This document shows, piece by piece, positions 13,820 to 20,902 of a DNA stretch of 21,055 nucleotides; position 1 is the first letter of the stretch; each line of letters starts with the position of its first letter. Below the pieces are notes generated by a model. That model ran no database searches. It saw nothing but the letters and a program-made list of their open reading frames with translations, and was not told the origin of the DNA. Source of the stretch: UBA1163 sp049513055 (lineage in GTDB: Bacteria; Desulfobacterota; BSN033; UBA1163). The DNA is taken from positions 1-21,055 of the forward strand of contig JBEKWN010000068.1 in NCBI GenBank assembly GCA_049513055.1, written 5' to 3'. A program made the position numbers and the translations under genes.

Positions 13820-14434
13820 TTACGGGACGATAATGGTGTCTCCAGGTTTCAAAATAACGTTTGAACTTGGATCATCACCTTTCATCACTTTCTTATAATC
13901 AACAGTGAATCTCTTCTCCTTACCGTTCTCTTTCCGAATAACTAATATCTTCCTTTGCTTAGCCCAATCCGTAAATCCGCCCGCCATGGGAATGATTTGT
14001 AGGATCGTGGTCTCTTCTCGAAGTTTGTAAACGCCTGGTGTTCTAACTTCTCCGGAGACGTACACCTTGAAACTGTTGGTCTCCATGACGGTGACAGAAA
14101 CATTTGGGTTCTCATAGAATCCTTTTAATTTCTCAGCGATGGCCTCTTCCAATTGAAGGGGAGTCAGCCCAGCCGCTTTAATTTCATGAATGAGAGGAAG
14201 AGAAATATTTCCATCGGTCCTGACGGGAACGGTTCTCGATAACGCATCTTCTCTCCATACATGAATGTAGAGGACATCTTCGGGCCCAATCACATAGCGC
14301 TCTTTGTCGACCACGGCTTGGGCCTGCGAATCTTTTTTCAATTGAATCTCTCTGTCCGTTTGAGGGAAAGCAATAGTCGTAGACACGAAAAAGACCATTG
14401 ATGCTATGATCCCAACATAAACCAATCGTTTCAT
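13820..14434 (-). CDS. Wza-like polysaccharide export protein (copy 1)
   Basis: A 204-residue secreted protein: signal peptide about 1-22 (MKRLVYVGIIASMVFFVSTTIAF). The polysaccharide export domain is at about 46-118 (YVIGPEDVLYIHVWREDALS) and one SLBB domain at about 122-180 (SFKVYVSGEVRTPGVYKLRE). There is no lipobox Cys after the signal, unlike classical Wza lipoproteins. It would form or gate the outer-membrane/periplasmic export channel. Short single-SLBB forms are usual in XrtA-type loci. Shine-Dalgarno GGAGGG lies five bases before the ATG. It is a close tandem paralogue of the next gene; both share nearly identical stretches near the C-terminus. It ends cleanly at GDTIIVP. Confidence 0.92.
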   Translation of the reverse strand: MKRLVYVGIIASMVFFVSTTIAFPQTDREIQLKKDSQAQAVVDKERYVIGPEDVLYIHVWREDALSRTVPVRTDGNISLPLIHEIKAAGLTPLQLEEAIAEKLKGFYENPNVSVTVMETNSFKVYVSGEVRTPGVYKLREETTILQIIPMAGGFTDWAKQRKILVIRKENGKEKRFTVDYKKVMKGDDPSSNVILKPGDTIIVP

Positions 14435-14445
14435 TTGTTCCCTCC

Positions 14446-15150
14446 TTAGTGACGCCTAGGGGTTAAGCTAGCCGGTGGCGTAAAAACGCTATGAGGAGAA
14501 ACCGGTTCCGGCTTCAATCGTGATGCTTCGACGACAATGGTATCCCCTGGTTTTAATATAACGTTTGAACTTGGATCATCACCTTTCATCGCTTTCTTAT
14601 AATCAACAGTGAATCTCTTCTCCTTGCCGTTCTCCTTCCGAATAACTAAAATCTTCTTTTGCTTAGCCCATTCCGTAAATCCGCCCGCCATGGGAATGAT
14701 CTGCAGGATGGTGGTCTCACTTCGAAGTCTGTAAACGCCCGGCCTTATAACTTCTCCGGAGACGTACACCTTGAAACTGTTGGTCTCCATCACGGTAACA
14801 GAAACAGTTGGGTTCTCAAAGAATCCTTTTAATCTCTCGGTTATGGCCGCTTCCAGTTGAAGAGGGGTAAGCCCTGCAGCTTTGATGTCACGAATGAGGG
14901 GAAGAGAAATATTTCCATCCATCCTGACGGGAACGCTTCTTGATAATGTATCTTCTTTCCACACATGAATGTAGAGAACATCTTCACACCCAATTACATA
15001 ATGGTCACGGTCGGCAACACCTTCCGCCTGTGATTCTTTTTTCAAAACCACCTCTTTGTCAGTTTGAGGGTAAGCCATTAAGGTAGATATAAAGAAGACC
15101 AATGACCCTATGATCCCAGCGTAAACCAATCTTGCCATTTCTCCCCTCAT
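14446..15150 (-). CDS. Wza-like polysaccharide export protein (copy 2, with C-terminal extension)
   Basis: A 234-residue paralogue of the neighbouring export protein, with the same signal peptide, export domain and SLBB domain. After GDTIVV it carries an extra tail of about 28 residues (EASRLKPEPVSPHSVFTPPA...) that copy 1 lacks. By hand alignment the DNA of this tail resembles the leader at 15150-15242, suggesting it came from leader sequence during tandem duplication. The position 'VIGCEDVLY' has Cys where copy 1 has Pro. The ATG at 15150 overlaps the preceding small ORF's stop (TAATG). An alternative ATG at 15138 (MARLVYAG) matches the paralogue's start and has GGGGAG close by; 15138 may be the true start. 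Confidence 0.9.
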   Translation of the reverse strand: MRGEMARLVYAGIIGSLVFFISTLMAYPQTDKEVVLKKESQAEGVADRDHYVIGCEDVLYIHVWKEDTLSRSVPVRMDGNISLPLIRDIKAAGLTPLQLEAAITERLKGFFENPTVSVTVMETNSFKVYVSGEVIRPGVYRLRSETTILQIIPMAGGFTEWAKQKKILVIRKENGKEKRFTVDYKKAMKGDDPSSNVILKPGDTIVVEASRLKPEPVSPHSVFTPPASLTPRRH

Positions 15151-15242
15151 TAGTGCCTAACAGGGCTCCCCTCCTGTTGCTGTGACCTAACGCTATCTGA
15201 ACCAAGTGCTTTCTTCTTCAATCCTTCGATATCCACGATCAT
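15150..15242 (-). CDS. Possible 30-codon coupled ORF between regulator and export gene
   Basis: An ORF of 30 residues starting MIVDIEGLKKKALGSDSV. Its ATG overlaps the regulator's stop as ATGA (15239-15242) and its TAA overlaps the next ATG as TAATG (15148-15152). This arrangement would couple translation across all three genes. I recognise no family. It may be a leader peptide or only a leftover of leader sequence; its similarity to the C-terminal tail of export copy 2 fits the second reading as well. Confidence 0.4.
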   Translation of the reverse strand: MIVDIEGLKKKALGSDSVRSQQQEGSPVRH

Positions 15243-16231
15243 CCTAAATTGTATTTCTGAATCTTATACAGCAATGCGTTATAACCAATACCGAGTAATT
15301 TAGCCGCCCGTTTTCGATTCCAACGAGTCTTCTGCAAAGTGCCATGAATAATCTCCATTTCGGCAGTTTCAGCGGCTTTTTTTCTCATCTCTTTCAATTT
15401 GAACGATTTCTTTTCTGCTGACAGGCTTGGTGATAAATTTTCATAAGACCCAGGATTCATTCGATCATTCAACCTATTACTGGATATGTTTTGTAGGACC
15501 GTATCCTCCTTGCCATCTATGACAATCCGTTTAACCATGTTTTCCAATTCCCGGATGTTTCCGGGCCAAGCATATTCTTTAAAGGCATCGATCACTTTTG
15601 ATGAAAATGGCGGGATATCCTTCCCATATTTCTTTTTATAAAAATTGAAATAATATTGTGAAAGAGGAAGAAATTGCTCTTTACGATCCCGTAAAGGTGG
15701 GACATTGATGCTGACAAAATTGATCTTGGAAAATAGGCCTTCACGGAAAAATCCTTCTGTCATCGATTTTTCTACTAAATGATCCTTGGTAGTAGCAACC
15801 ACACGGGTATTGACGATCACATCTCCATCCTCTCCTGAATGAGAAAACATACCATCTTGGAGGACTTGCAAAAGTTTTGCCTGAATGGAAATGTCCATTT
15901 CGCCGATATCGTTCAGCAAGATCGTCCCACCATCGAGCAATTCGAACTTCCCCAGCTTTTGAAAATAGGCTCCTGTTAAGGCGTCTTTTTCAAACCCAAA
16001 GAGTTCGCTTTGGAGGATCCCTTTTGGAATCGCTGCACAATCCACCTTAACGAAAGGTTTATCTTTCCTTTGAGAATTTAAATGGATGGCCTTCGCCAGT
16101 AGTTCTTTCCCTGTCCCGCTCTCACCCTTAATTAAAACTGTAATATCAGTCTTGGCGATTTCATAAATGATCGACTTGATTTCACTCATCTTATGACTAT
16201 TGGAGAAGATGACTTGGTAAATATCCTTCAT
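15239..16231 (-). CDS. Sigma-54-type AAA+/Fis regulator without receiver domain, with degenerate motifs
   Basis: A 330-residue NtrC-family protein made of the AAA+ domain and a C-terminal Fis-type helix-turn-helix (RAAKLLGIGYNALLYKIQKY, about 308-327), with no N-terminal sensory domain. Walker A GESGTGKE (36-43) is normal. Several otherwise strict positions are changed. The sigma-54-contacting GAFTGA loop is DALTGA (83-88). Walker B is LLNDI (105-109) instead of LDEI. The second arginine-finger position in the FREGLFSKIN segment is Lys. The lid WPGNIRELEN (222-231) is intact. It may therefore bind DNA but hydrolyse ATP or activate sigma-54 poorly. It heads the exopolysaccharide run, and a decayed IS lies 28 bp upstream of its start. 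No good Shine-Dalgarno precedes the ATG at 16229-16231. Confidence 0.88.
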   Translation of the reverse strand: MKDIYQVIFSNSHKMSEIKSIIYEIAKTDITVLIKGESGTGKELLAKAIHLNSQRKDKPFVKVDCAAIPKGILQSELFGFEKDALTGAYFQKLGKFELLDGGTILLNDIGEMDISIQAKLLQVLQDGMFSHSGEDGDVIVNTRVVATTKDHLVEKSMTEGFFREGLFSKINFVSINVPPLRDRKEQFLPLSQYYFNFYKKKYGKDIPPFSSKVIDAFKEYAWPGNIRELENMVKRIVIDGKEDTVLQNISSNRLNDRMNPGSYENLSPSLSAEKKSFKLKEMRKKAAETAEMEIIHGTLQKTRWNRKRAAKLLGIGYNALLYKIQKYNLG

Positions 16232-16259
16232 AACAACTTGAGATTGAACCCCTCCCCGT

Positions 16260-17494
16260 TGTCAAGACAAAAAAGTGGGGTGTATTTGGTGCATTATCTG
16301 ATAAGCCTGCCTTGGGTTTAGAGGGATTGGTTGCTTGAAATAGACCTCGTGGGGAGTCCGATTTCCCAAAGAGGTGTGCAACCTCTCCCGATTATAAAAC
16401 AGAAAATATCTTGTCATGCCGTTATGGGCATCCAAGACCATTGAATAGTCATGAAGATAAACTTCTTCATACTTAACCGTTCGCCAAAGACGTTCCACGA
16501 ACATGTTATCATAGACCCGACCACGACCATCCATGCTAATCCGAATCCCTGCCTCTTGAAGATGCCTGATAAACTCTTCACTGGTGAACTGAACCCCCTA
16601 GTCTGTATTGAAGACCTCTGGCTTGGAGATCCCAAGAAACTTGTCCAATGCCTGGACACAGAAGGCCGTATCCAGCGTCGTCGAGATCTCCCAGGCCAGA
16701 ACGTAACGGCTAAACCAGTCCATGACTGCAACCAGGTAGATGAACCCATAGAGCATCCGAATATACGTAATGTCAGCACACCAGACCTGATCGGGACGGT
16801 CAATCACCATATCTCTCAGCAGATACGGGTATCGCTTATGCTCCTGAGAAGAGAGGCTCAAACGAGGCTTAGGATAAATGGCCTCCAGGCCCATCAGTCG
16901 CATCAACCTCCGGATCCGCTTAACATTGACCGTATGTCCCTGACGATTTAGAGAGGCCGTATTTCGTTCTACCCATAGAACGGGGTTCGGGTAAACTGTT
17001 CGTCAATCAGGTTCATCAACCGTAGGTTATAACTCTCGTCCTTCTCTGAGCGATAATCATAGGAGGCTCGAGAAAGACCCAAGAGCTCACACTGACGGGA
17101 GATCGAAAGCATGGCATGCTCCGGTTCAATCAACCTCTTCTTTTCATCAACGGAGAAGTTGAGATTTTTTTTCAACCATTCCAACTCCATCTTGAGCTGG
17201 CCGATTTGCTGGTAAAGTTCATTCAGAAGTTCTTCCCGGTCTCGGTCCTCCCTCCTTCGACGGTCCGAAAAGAGACGAGGCAGTTCCTCAAGGAGTTACT
17301 TTCTCCATTGACGGATCTGGTTTCCATGAACTCCAAATTCACTCGAAAGCTGAGCAATCATCTTCTCTCCCTTTACAGCTTCCAAGGCAACCTTGGCCTT
17401 GAGGGGAGCATCATGTCCTCTCCGCATGTTGCCCATCTCGCCATACCTCCTTCTCGGTTATGGCAGGCTAACATGCACCTTATTCCCTTGTACA
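16260..17494 (-). mobile_element. Decayed IS3-family insertion sequence
   Basis: A segment of about 1235 bp that holds the remains of OrfA and OrfB. Its proposed ends are TGTCAAGAC on the left and the complement of TGTACAAGGG on the right, followed inward by AAAAAAGTG and AATAAGGTG. The match is imperfect and the boundaries are tentative. No clear target duplication was seen (GTT beside both ends is possible). It lies directly upstream of the regulator gene and has probably cut it from its original promoter. Confidence 0.75.
16262..17436 (-). pseudogene. IS3-family transposase OrfA/OrfB, inactivated
   Basis: OrfA starts at 17436 (MGNMRRGHDAPLKAKVALEA) behind GGAGG and breaks at an in-frame TAA after 'HGNQIRQWRK'. 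Reading on gives 'LLEELPRLFSDRRRREDRD' and the leucine-rich linker 'YQQIGQLKMELEWLKKNLNF'. OrfB follows (ISRQCELLGLSRASYDYRSE), then a one-base frameshift after 'TRTPFYG' near 16970. The rve integrase core resumes with DQVWCADITYIRM (first Asp) and 'MDWFSRYVLAWEI'. A TAG replaces Gln in 'EVFNTD-x-G' at about 16598, at the second catalytic Asp region. The last part 'FVERLWRTVKYEEVYLHDY' carries the final Glu. Three lesions make it non-functional. Confidence 0.88.
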
Positions 17495-17695
17495 GTTTTT
17501 GGGGGATATTATATATACAGCAATCTAAATGCCAACTTAAGCTAATTTATCGCCTTTTTAATAACTTATTAAAATTAAAATGATTTCTCTCATATATTTA
17601 GTTAATTTCTGTTGAAAAAATTTTAAAAATAACAAAAAAATATGAAAAATTTGGGAAAAAGTAGTAAATTAGTTCCACTTTATTTGCCTATGATT
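17495..17695. other. AT-rich spacer
   Basis: About 200 bases of strongly AT-rich DNA with long A and T runs, clearly different from its neighbours. It may hold the original promoter region of the regulator/exopolysaccharide run, now separated from it by the IS. I found no clear -24/-12 pair or convincing gene. Confidence 0.5.
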
Positions 17696-17828
17696 ATGAA
17701 AAAAACTCAACTATTGGAAAATAGTATCTGGTTTAGGCGTTGACCACGGCAATTTGTATTTGCCTTTAATGGATTGCCCTAATCCTGAATGGAAGGCCAT
17801 TGAAAAGCTGTTCCAGTATCTCGATTAA
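17696..17828 (+). pseudogene. 43-codon ORF frameshifted in an A7 run (unknown function)
   Basis: ATG at 17696 is followed by seven A residues. As written the frame gives only MKKTQLLENSIWFRR and stops. With one A fewer it reads MKKLNYWKIVSGLGVDHGNL, then YLPLMDCPNPEWKAIEKLFQ and YLD before TAA at 17826-17828. The longer reading looks protein-like. I do not recognise a family. No good Shine-Dalgarno was seen. It may be a gene remnant, a sequencing error in a homopolymer, or a slippage-expressed peptide. Confidence 0.4.
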
Positions 17829-18189
17829 GATTTCAAGAGATTGAAAAGAAACGAGGTGAGGTTAATCGAGTCTAAGCCGACAAGAAAAACCAACAAGGAG
17901 GTGAGTTGAAATGGGATATATCTATAATGGAAGTGAAAGATAAAATGGTGCGACGAAAAATTTCTCAAAACTTCAATGTTAGTAAGATGGCTGTATCGAT
18001 AGGGTTTTTCCCGACCGAAGAAAGATGGGTTGATAATAGGCTCTGATTCGTAAACGGGTCCATCCGCACATAATCCCGACATACCTTTGCCACGAGTCTT
18101 CTAGATAAAGGAGTTGATCTCAAGACCCTCATTTATTCTTTAATCTCTTCACTAGACCCCTTGGCCCTTTGAACCCTTTAATTTATAGG
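17829..18189. other. No confident gene
   Basis: A strong Shine-Dalgarno-like AAGGAGGTGAG (17894-17904) precedes ATG at 17911, but that frame has only ten codons. A second ATG at 17927 opens a 39-codon frame (MEVKDKMVRRKISQNFNVSK...) of unknown type. An 85-codon minus-strand frame (17825-18082) has no family likeness. The stretch may be remains of degraded genes. Confidence 0.4.
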
Positions 18190-18413
18190 TTAGGCGGCTC
18201 GCCGTGTCTTCTTCTTCAATCGGCTGATCCGTTTTCTCAAAATCTCAGCCATCTTCAAATTTCTCTGCTGGAGGAGTTCCTTTCTTTTAGCTCTCAGTTC
18301 CTTCACCTTCTGTTTCAATTGGGCCACAGTTAAGACGACTTTCTCTTTCTTAGGGCCATCTCCCTCAGTTCTTTAGCGGTCATCTTCTCCGGGGGCTTCT
18401 CTTTCTTTTCCAT
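18190..18413 (-). pseudogene. Small Rho-N/SAP-like basic protein gene, centrally deleted and frameshifted
   Basis: From an ATG at 18413 with a very good Shine-Dalgarno (GGAGGAG), the frame reads MEKKEKPPEKMTAKELREMA and then leaves frame. In another frame it continues 'GPKKEKVVLTVAQLKQKVKE', 'LRAKRKELLQQRNLKMAEIL' and 'RKRISRLKKKTRRAA', ending with TAA at 18190-18192. The pieces match in order a small deltaproteobacterial protein with a KMTxKxLREMA Rho-N-like start and an RISRxKKxxRRAA end, recalled from memory. The middle part is missing and the total of 224 bases is not a multiple of three. It is probably dead, or is read by frameshift. Confidence 0.6.
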
Positions 18414-18420
18414 CTCATCT

Positions 18421-18738
18421 CCTCCTCATCAAAGTTATAAAGAACCAATAGCTAATTCTATACCGACCTCAAATCGCTTCTCAGGCTCTAAGTCCAATGG
18501 CCAGTAAAAAAGCAAACACGAACCTTGAAAAATCCTCTCGAATCCACTCTCTGAGAGTGAAACCGTCTCAATGGGAAAACGCCAGAGATTGCACCTTCTG
18601 TGTAAGTAGAGTTTTTGGGTTAATGGAGCATGAGGATTTCCAATACTCATGAAAGGGTTGAAAACTCTTTCGAAGCCGAACTTGAGAACGAAGTCCACAG
18701 GTATAAGGAAGAGTAGTAGCATATTGGAGGTTGCATTC
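18421..18738. other. Intergenic stretch without a recognisable gene
   Basis: About 318 bases between divergent genes. A minus-strand open frame covers it (18435-18920), but its N-terminal part is the antisense of the KH/cold-shock gene. Its C-terminal part ('LLFYWPLDLEPEKRFEVGIE') matches nothing I know. It should hold promoters for both neighbours; I could not define boxes with confidence. CTCTCTGAGAG at 18550-18560 is a small palindrome. Confidence 0.4.
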
Positions 18739-19188
18739 ATGAAGGAACTTGCGGGGATGATCATACGCACATTGGTAAACTCTCCTGAGGAGGTTGAGAT
18801 AAAAGAGATTGAGGTGGGTTCTAACACAAGAATTCTTGAGATTAGGGTGTCCAAGCAGGATGTGAGGAAAGTGTTGAGAAATATCGCTGCATTGAAAAGG
18901 ATAGTCTCGGCTGCCAGCAAAGGAAAAAGTTATTATACAATAGATGTGGTTGCGGAAAACGGTCGGGGATCGAAGCGGTGGAGCTCTAAAGGGAAAATAA
19001 GAAGGCTATTCGAGGATCGAAATTATGGGATTATCGAGGCCGAAGACGGGAGAACTATCTATTTTCATGCCTCATCCTTGGAGGGAGTGGGCATTCGGTC
19101 CCTTTCTCTATATCAGCCCGTTTATTTTGAGGCTGTGGAGAGACCCACAGGTCTTAGGGCAATCAGGGTTGTGCCAATGACCGAATAG
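18739..19188 (+). CDS. KH-domain (KhpA-like) plus cold-shock-domain fusion protein
   Basis: A 149-residue putative RNA-binding protein. Residues 1-72 resemble KhpA/YlqC-type KH proteins (MKELAGMIIRTLVNSPEEVE, then ILEIRVSKQDVRKVL). The RNA-gripping GxxG loop expected after DVGKVIG is missing and shortened to DVRKVLRNIAA (41-51). Residues about 84-146 form a cold-shock-like OB fold: KGKIRRLFEDRNYGIIEAED, with the RNP1-like NYGIIE (95-100) and the RNP2-like IYFHAS (107-112). I chose the ATG at 18739 because GGAGG lies eight to nine bases upstream and the KH family begins there; the frame is open 30 codons further up. Both domains bind RNA in known cases, so a post-transcriptional role is inferred. 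It stands alone between remnants and a methyltransferase gene. Confidence 0.8.
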   Translation: MKELAGMIIRTLVNSPEEVEIKEIEVGSNTRILEIRVSKQDVRKVLRNIAALKRIVSAASKGKSYYTIDVVAENGRGSKRWSSKGKIRRLFEDRNYGIIEAEDGRTIYFHASSLEGVGIRSLSLYQPVYFEAVERPTGLRAIRVVPMTE

Positions 19189-19369
19189 GGCTTATGGAAC
19201 CTGTAGGCCATATTCAAAGACAGGAGTTATGATTCAAGAATTCTTAAATTTAAGGGAGAACACCTTCGCTGGGAAGTGCTCAGCCCCGGAAGATCCCTGG
19301 GTTTATACATTCTGACAACTCGGTTCAGGATTGAAGCGACTTTAATCTAATATTTTTAATAGGGGTTAT

Positions 19370-20044
19370 ATGATGAACCAAGAAATCTTAGAAGCACAAT
19401 ACACCCATGAAGAGATTGTTCGAAAATACAATTGGATCGCTCCGATCTATGATCTGTTCGGGATTTTGATGGAGTCAAAGGCGCATCAACGAGCAATAGA
19501 TATGGCTGCTATCAAGAATGGAGAAAAAATCTTAGAAGTTGCCTTTGGAACCGGCCTCAATTTCGTAGAGATCCTGAAGAGAAATCCCCAGGGTTGGGTT
19601 AACGGAATCGATGTCTCAATGAAAATGTTAGAGAGGGCACGGAAAAGAATCTCTAAGACTGGACACAAAAATTATACCCTCTATCTCGGCGATTGTCGGC
19701 ATCTCCCTTTTGAGGATGGAACGTTTGATATCCTGATGACCCAATATTTGTTGGACATCCTTCCTGTTGAAGATTTTATTCCCATCCTACTCGAATTTAG
19801 GAGGGTTTTAAAGGATGGAGGCAGGATTGTGTTAGTCAATATGACAAAAGGGGAGAAATGGTTGAATAAAATTTATGAAGAGATCTATAAATTAAAACCC
19901 CCTCTTTTAGCAGGATGCAGAGGTGTCATGGCACAACCATTTCTTGAAGAAATTGGATTTAAAGAATTTGAACGAGAATTTGTATCACAACTTGGATTCC
20001 CATCAGAGGTTGTGTTGGGCGTAAAGAGAAATGGATTAGGATAG
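19370..20044 (+). CDS. Class I SAM-dependent methyltransferase
   Basis: A 224-residue methyltransferase of the UbiE/Methyltransf_11 type. Motif I is ILEVAFGTGLNF (54-65), where the usual LEVGCGTG glycine is Ala. Motif II acidic residue is D81 in GIDVSMKMLERA, post-II is GDCRHLPFEDGTFDILMTQY (about 107-126), and motif III is 'EFRRVLKDGGRIVLVNMT' (about 142-159). The N-terminal 'YNWIAPIYDLFG' is typical of small-molecule or quinone/lipid methyltransferases. The substrate cannot be read from the sequence. Two ATGs stand in tandem (19370, 19373) behind AGGGG; the second has the better spacing. No link to the exopolysaccharide genes beyond closeness. Confidence 0.88.
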   Translation: MMNQEILEAQYTHEEIVRKYNWIAPIYDLFGILMESKAHQRAIDMAAIKNGEKILEVAFGTGLNFVEILKRNPQGWVNGIDVSMKMLERARKRISKTGHKNYTLYLGDCRHLPFEDGTFDILMTQYLLDILPVEDFIPILLEFRRVLKDGGRIVLVNMTKGEKWLNKIYEEIYKLKPPLLAGCRGVMAQPFLEEIGFKEFEREFVSQLGFPSEVVLGVKRNGLG

Positions 20045-20393
20045 GAAATTTGAATGGAGCATTGATTACAAGCAGTGGATTATGGGAAACAGAGTAGCTA
20101 TACGGTTCCAGTTCTTTGCCAATCTTTTCAAGTTTGATTGTTCGTGGTAAAGCAATCCTTCCTGCCTGTGGTAACCGATCAATGATGCGCCTGGTCTTTT
20201 TAATCTCTTGTCCAATGCGATTAAATTCACGAAACCCAAAGAGGCTGAAAGAGATGGCGGCCAAGTGTAGTGTAAAGGAAGAGTTAGCGAAGGCGCAACA
20301 TTTTATTTTCACTCTTCCAAGAGAGGAAGAAAAAATATGAGGGGTATACATTTCTCGATTTAGAGATCAGACCGAAGAAGGGGGTAAAGGACC
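20045..20393. other. Intergenic stretch, possible remnant on the minus strand
   Basis: No gene that I can support. Open frames exist on both strands (plus 20116-20340, minus 19959-20351). The minus frame reads protein-like in places ('EIKKTRRIIDRLPQAGRIAL', 'KLEKIGKELEPYSYSVSHNP') but has no Shine-Dalgarno, overlaps the methyltransferase end, and matches no family I know. Confidence 0.4.
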
Positions 20394-20681
20394 ATGCCAG
20401 TAAGGATCATTATCGATCGGAAGGTGAAAAAGGGAAAAGAACCAGATTTTTCAAAACTGCTCAGGGAATTGAGATTGGATGCGGTCCCGTCAAAAGGCTA
20501 TATCTCGGGGGAGACACTTCGGGCATTAGACGACCCTCATAACTATATTGTGATCAGTACATGGCGGAACATCAATGACTGGAAGGAATGTGAAAAGAAT
20601 CCCAATAGGAAAAAGATCCAGACCGAGATCGAAAAATTGATGGTACGACCTACAAAGACAAAGATCTATACATATGCCTGA
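20394..20681 (+). CDS. ABM-type (antibiotic biosynthesis monooxygenase fold) small protein
   Basis: A 95-residue protein of the dimeric alpha/beta-barrel ABM group. It starts MPVRIIIDRKVKKGKEPDFS, has the central 'NYIVISTWRNINDWKECEKN' (about 50-69, the usual strand-W-x-s-x-x-x-w pattern) and ends in a strand 'TKTKIYTYA'. Members include monooxygenases, haem-degrading enzymes and proteins of unknown function. No haem-binding or catalytic residue is evident, so no reaction can be claimed. A Shine-Dalgarno (AAAGGA) precedes the ATG at proper spacing. It lies alone between the methyltransferase gene and the disrupted Crp/Fnr-type gene. Confidence 0.82.
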   Translation: MPVRIIIDRKVKKGKEPDFSKLLRELRLDAVPSKGYISGETLRALDDPHNYIVISTWRNINDWKECEKNPNRKKIQTEIEKLMVRPTKTKIYTYA

Positions 20682-20815
20682 TAGTCATTGAGATCTCAGA
20701 AAAAGGTCGTTTTTAGTTGCCCGAAGCTATCTTTTCAGTTTTTGCTCTCTCTACACAAAACCTGTTTAGTCTTGATTGGGCTAAAATTACATAATTTATA
20801 TTTAGGAGGCGCTTT

Positions 20816-20902
20816 ATGGTTTCCATCAAAGATTTGAAAGAGACTGACCTATTCAAAGGACTGAATAGGAAAGAACTCAAATTGCTTAGTTGTGACCCCT
20901 GA
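20816..20902 (+). pseudogene. N-terminus of a Crp/Fnr-type (cyclic-nucleotide-binding) regulator cut by an IS
   Basis: Behind a strong Shine-Dalgarno AGGAGG (20803-20808) an ATG opens the frame MVSIKDLKETDLFKGLNRKE, then LKLLS. This is the usual first helix of Crp/Fnr-family proteins (xxLFxGLxxxELxxL). From 20891 the sequence is IS DNA and the frame stops three codons later at TGA (20900-20902). The rest of the gene is not visible here; it may lie beyond the IS, outside the window. Confidence 0.65.

Noticed and set aside
15860..15880. GCAA-N5-TTGCC resembling a reversed sigma-54 -12/-24 element
   Set aside because: It lies inside the regulator gene, and the -24 half does not match GTGCCA well.
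17894..17943. Strong ribosome binding site with a 10-codon ORF as a gene
   Set aside because: The peptide is too short to support, with no conservation evidence available; mentioned only in the spacer entry.
18435..18920. 161-codon minus-strand open frame
   Set aside because: Its first half is antisense to the well-supported KH/cold-shock gene, there is no ribosome binding site, and the rest matches no family.
19959..20351. 130-codon minus-strand open frame
   Set aside because: Overlaps the methyltransferase end, lacks a start signal, and shows no recognisable domain. It is kept only as a possible remnant note.
20690..20720. TGAGATCTCA palindrome followed by AAAAAGG and TTTTT as a terminator
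   Set aside because: The perfect 10-bp palindrome leaves no loop and the T-run does not follow the stem directly.
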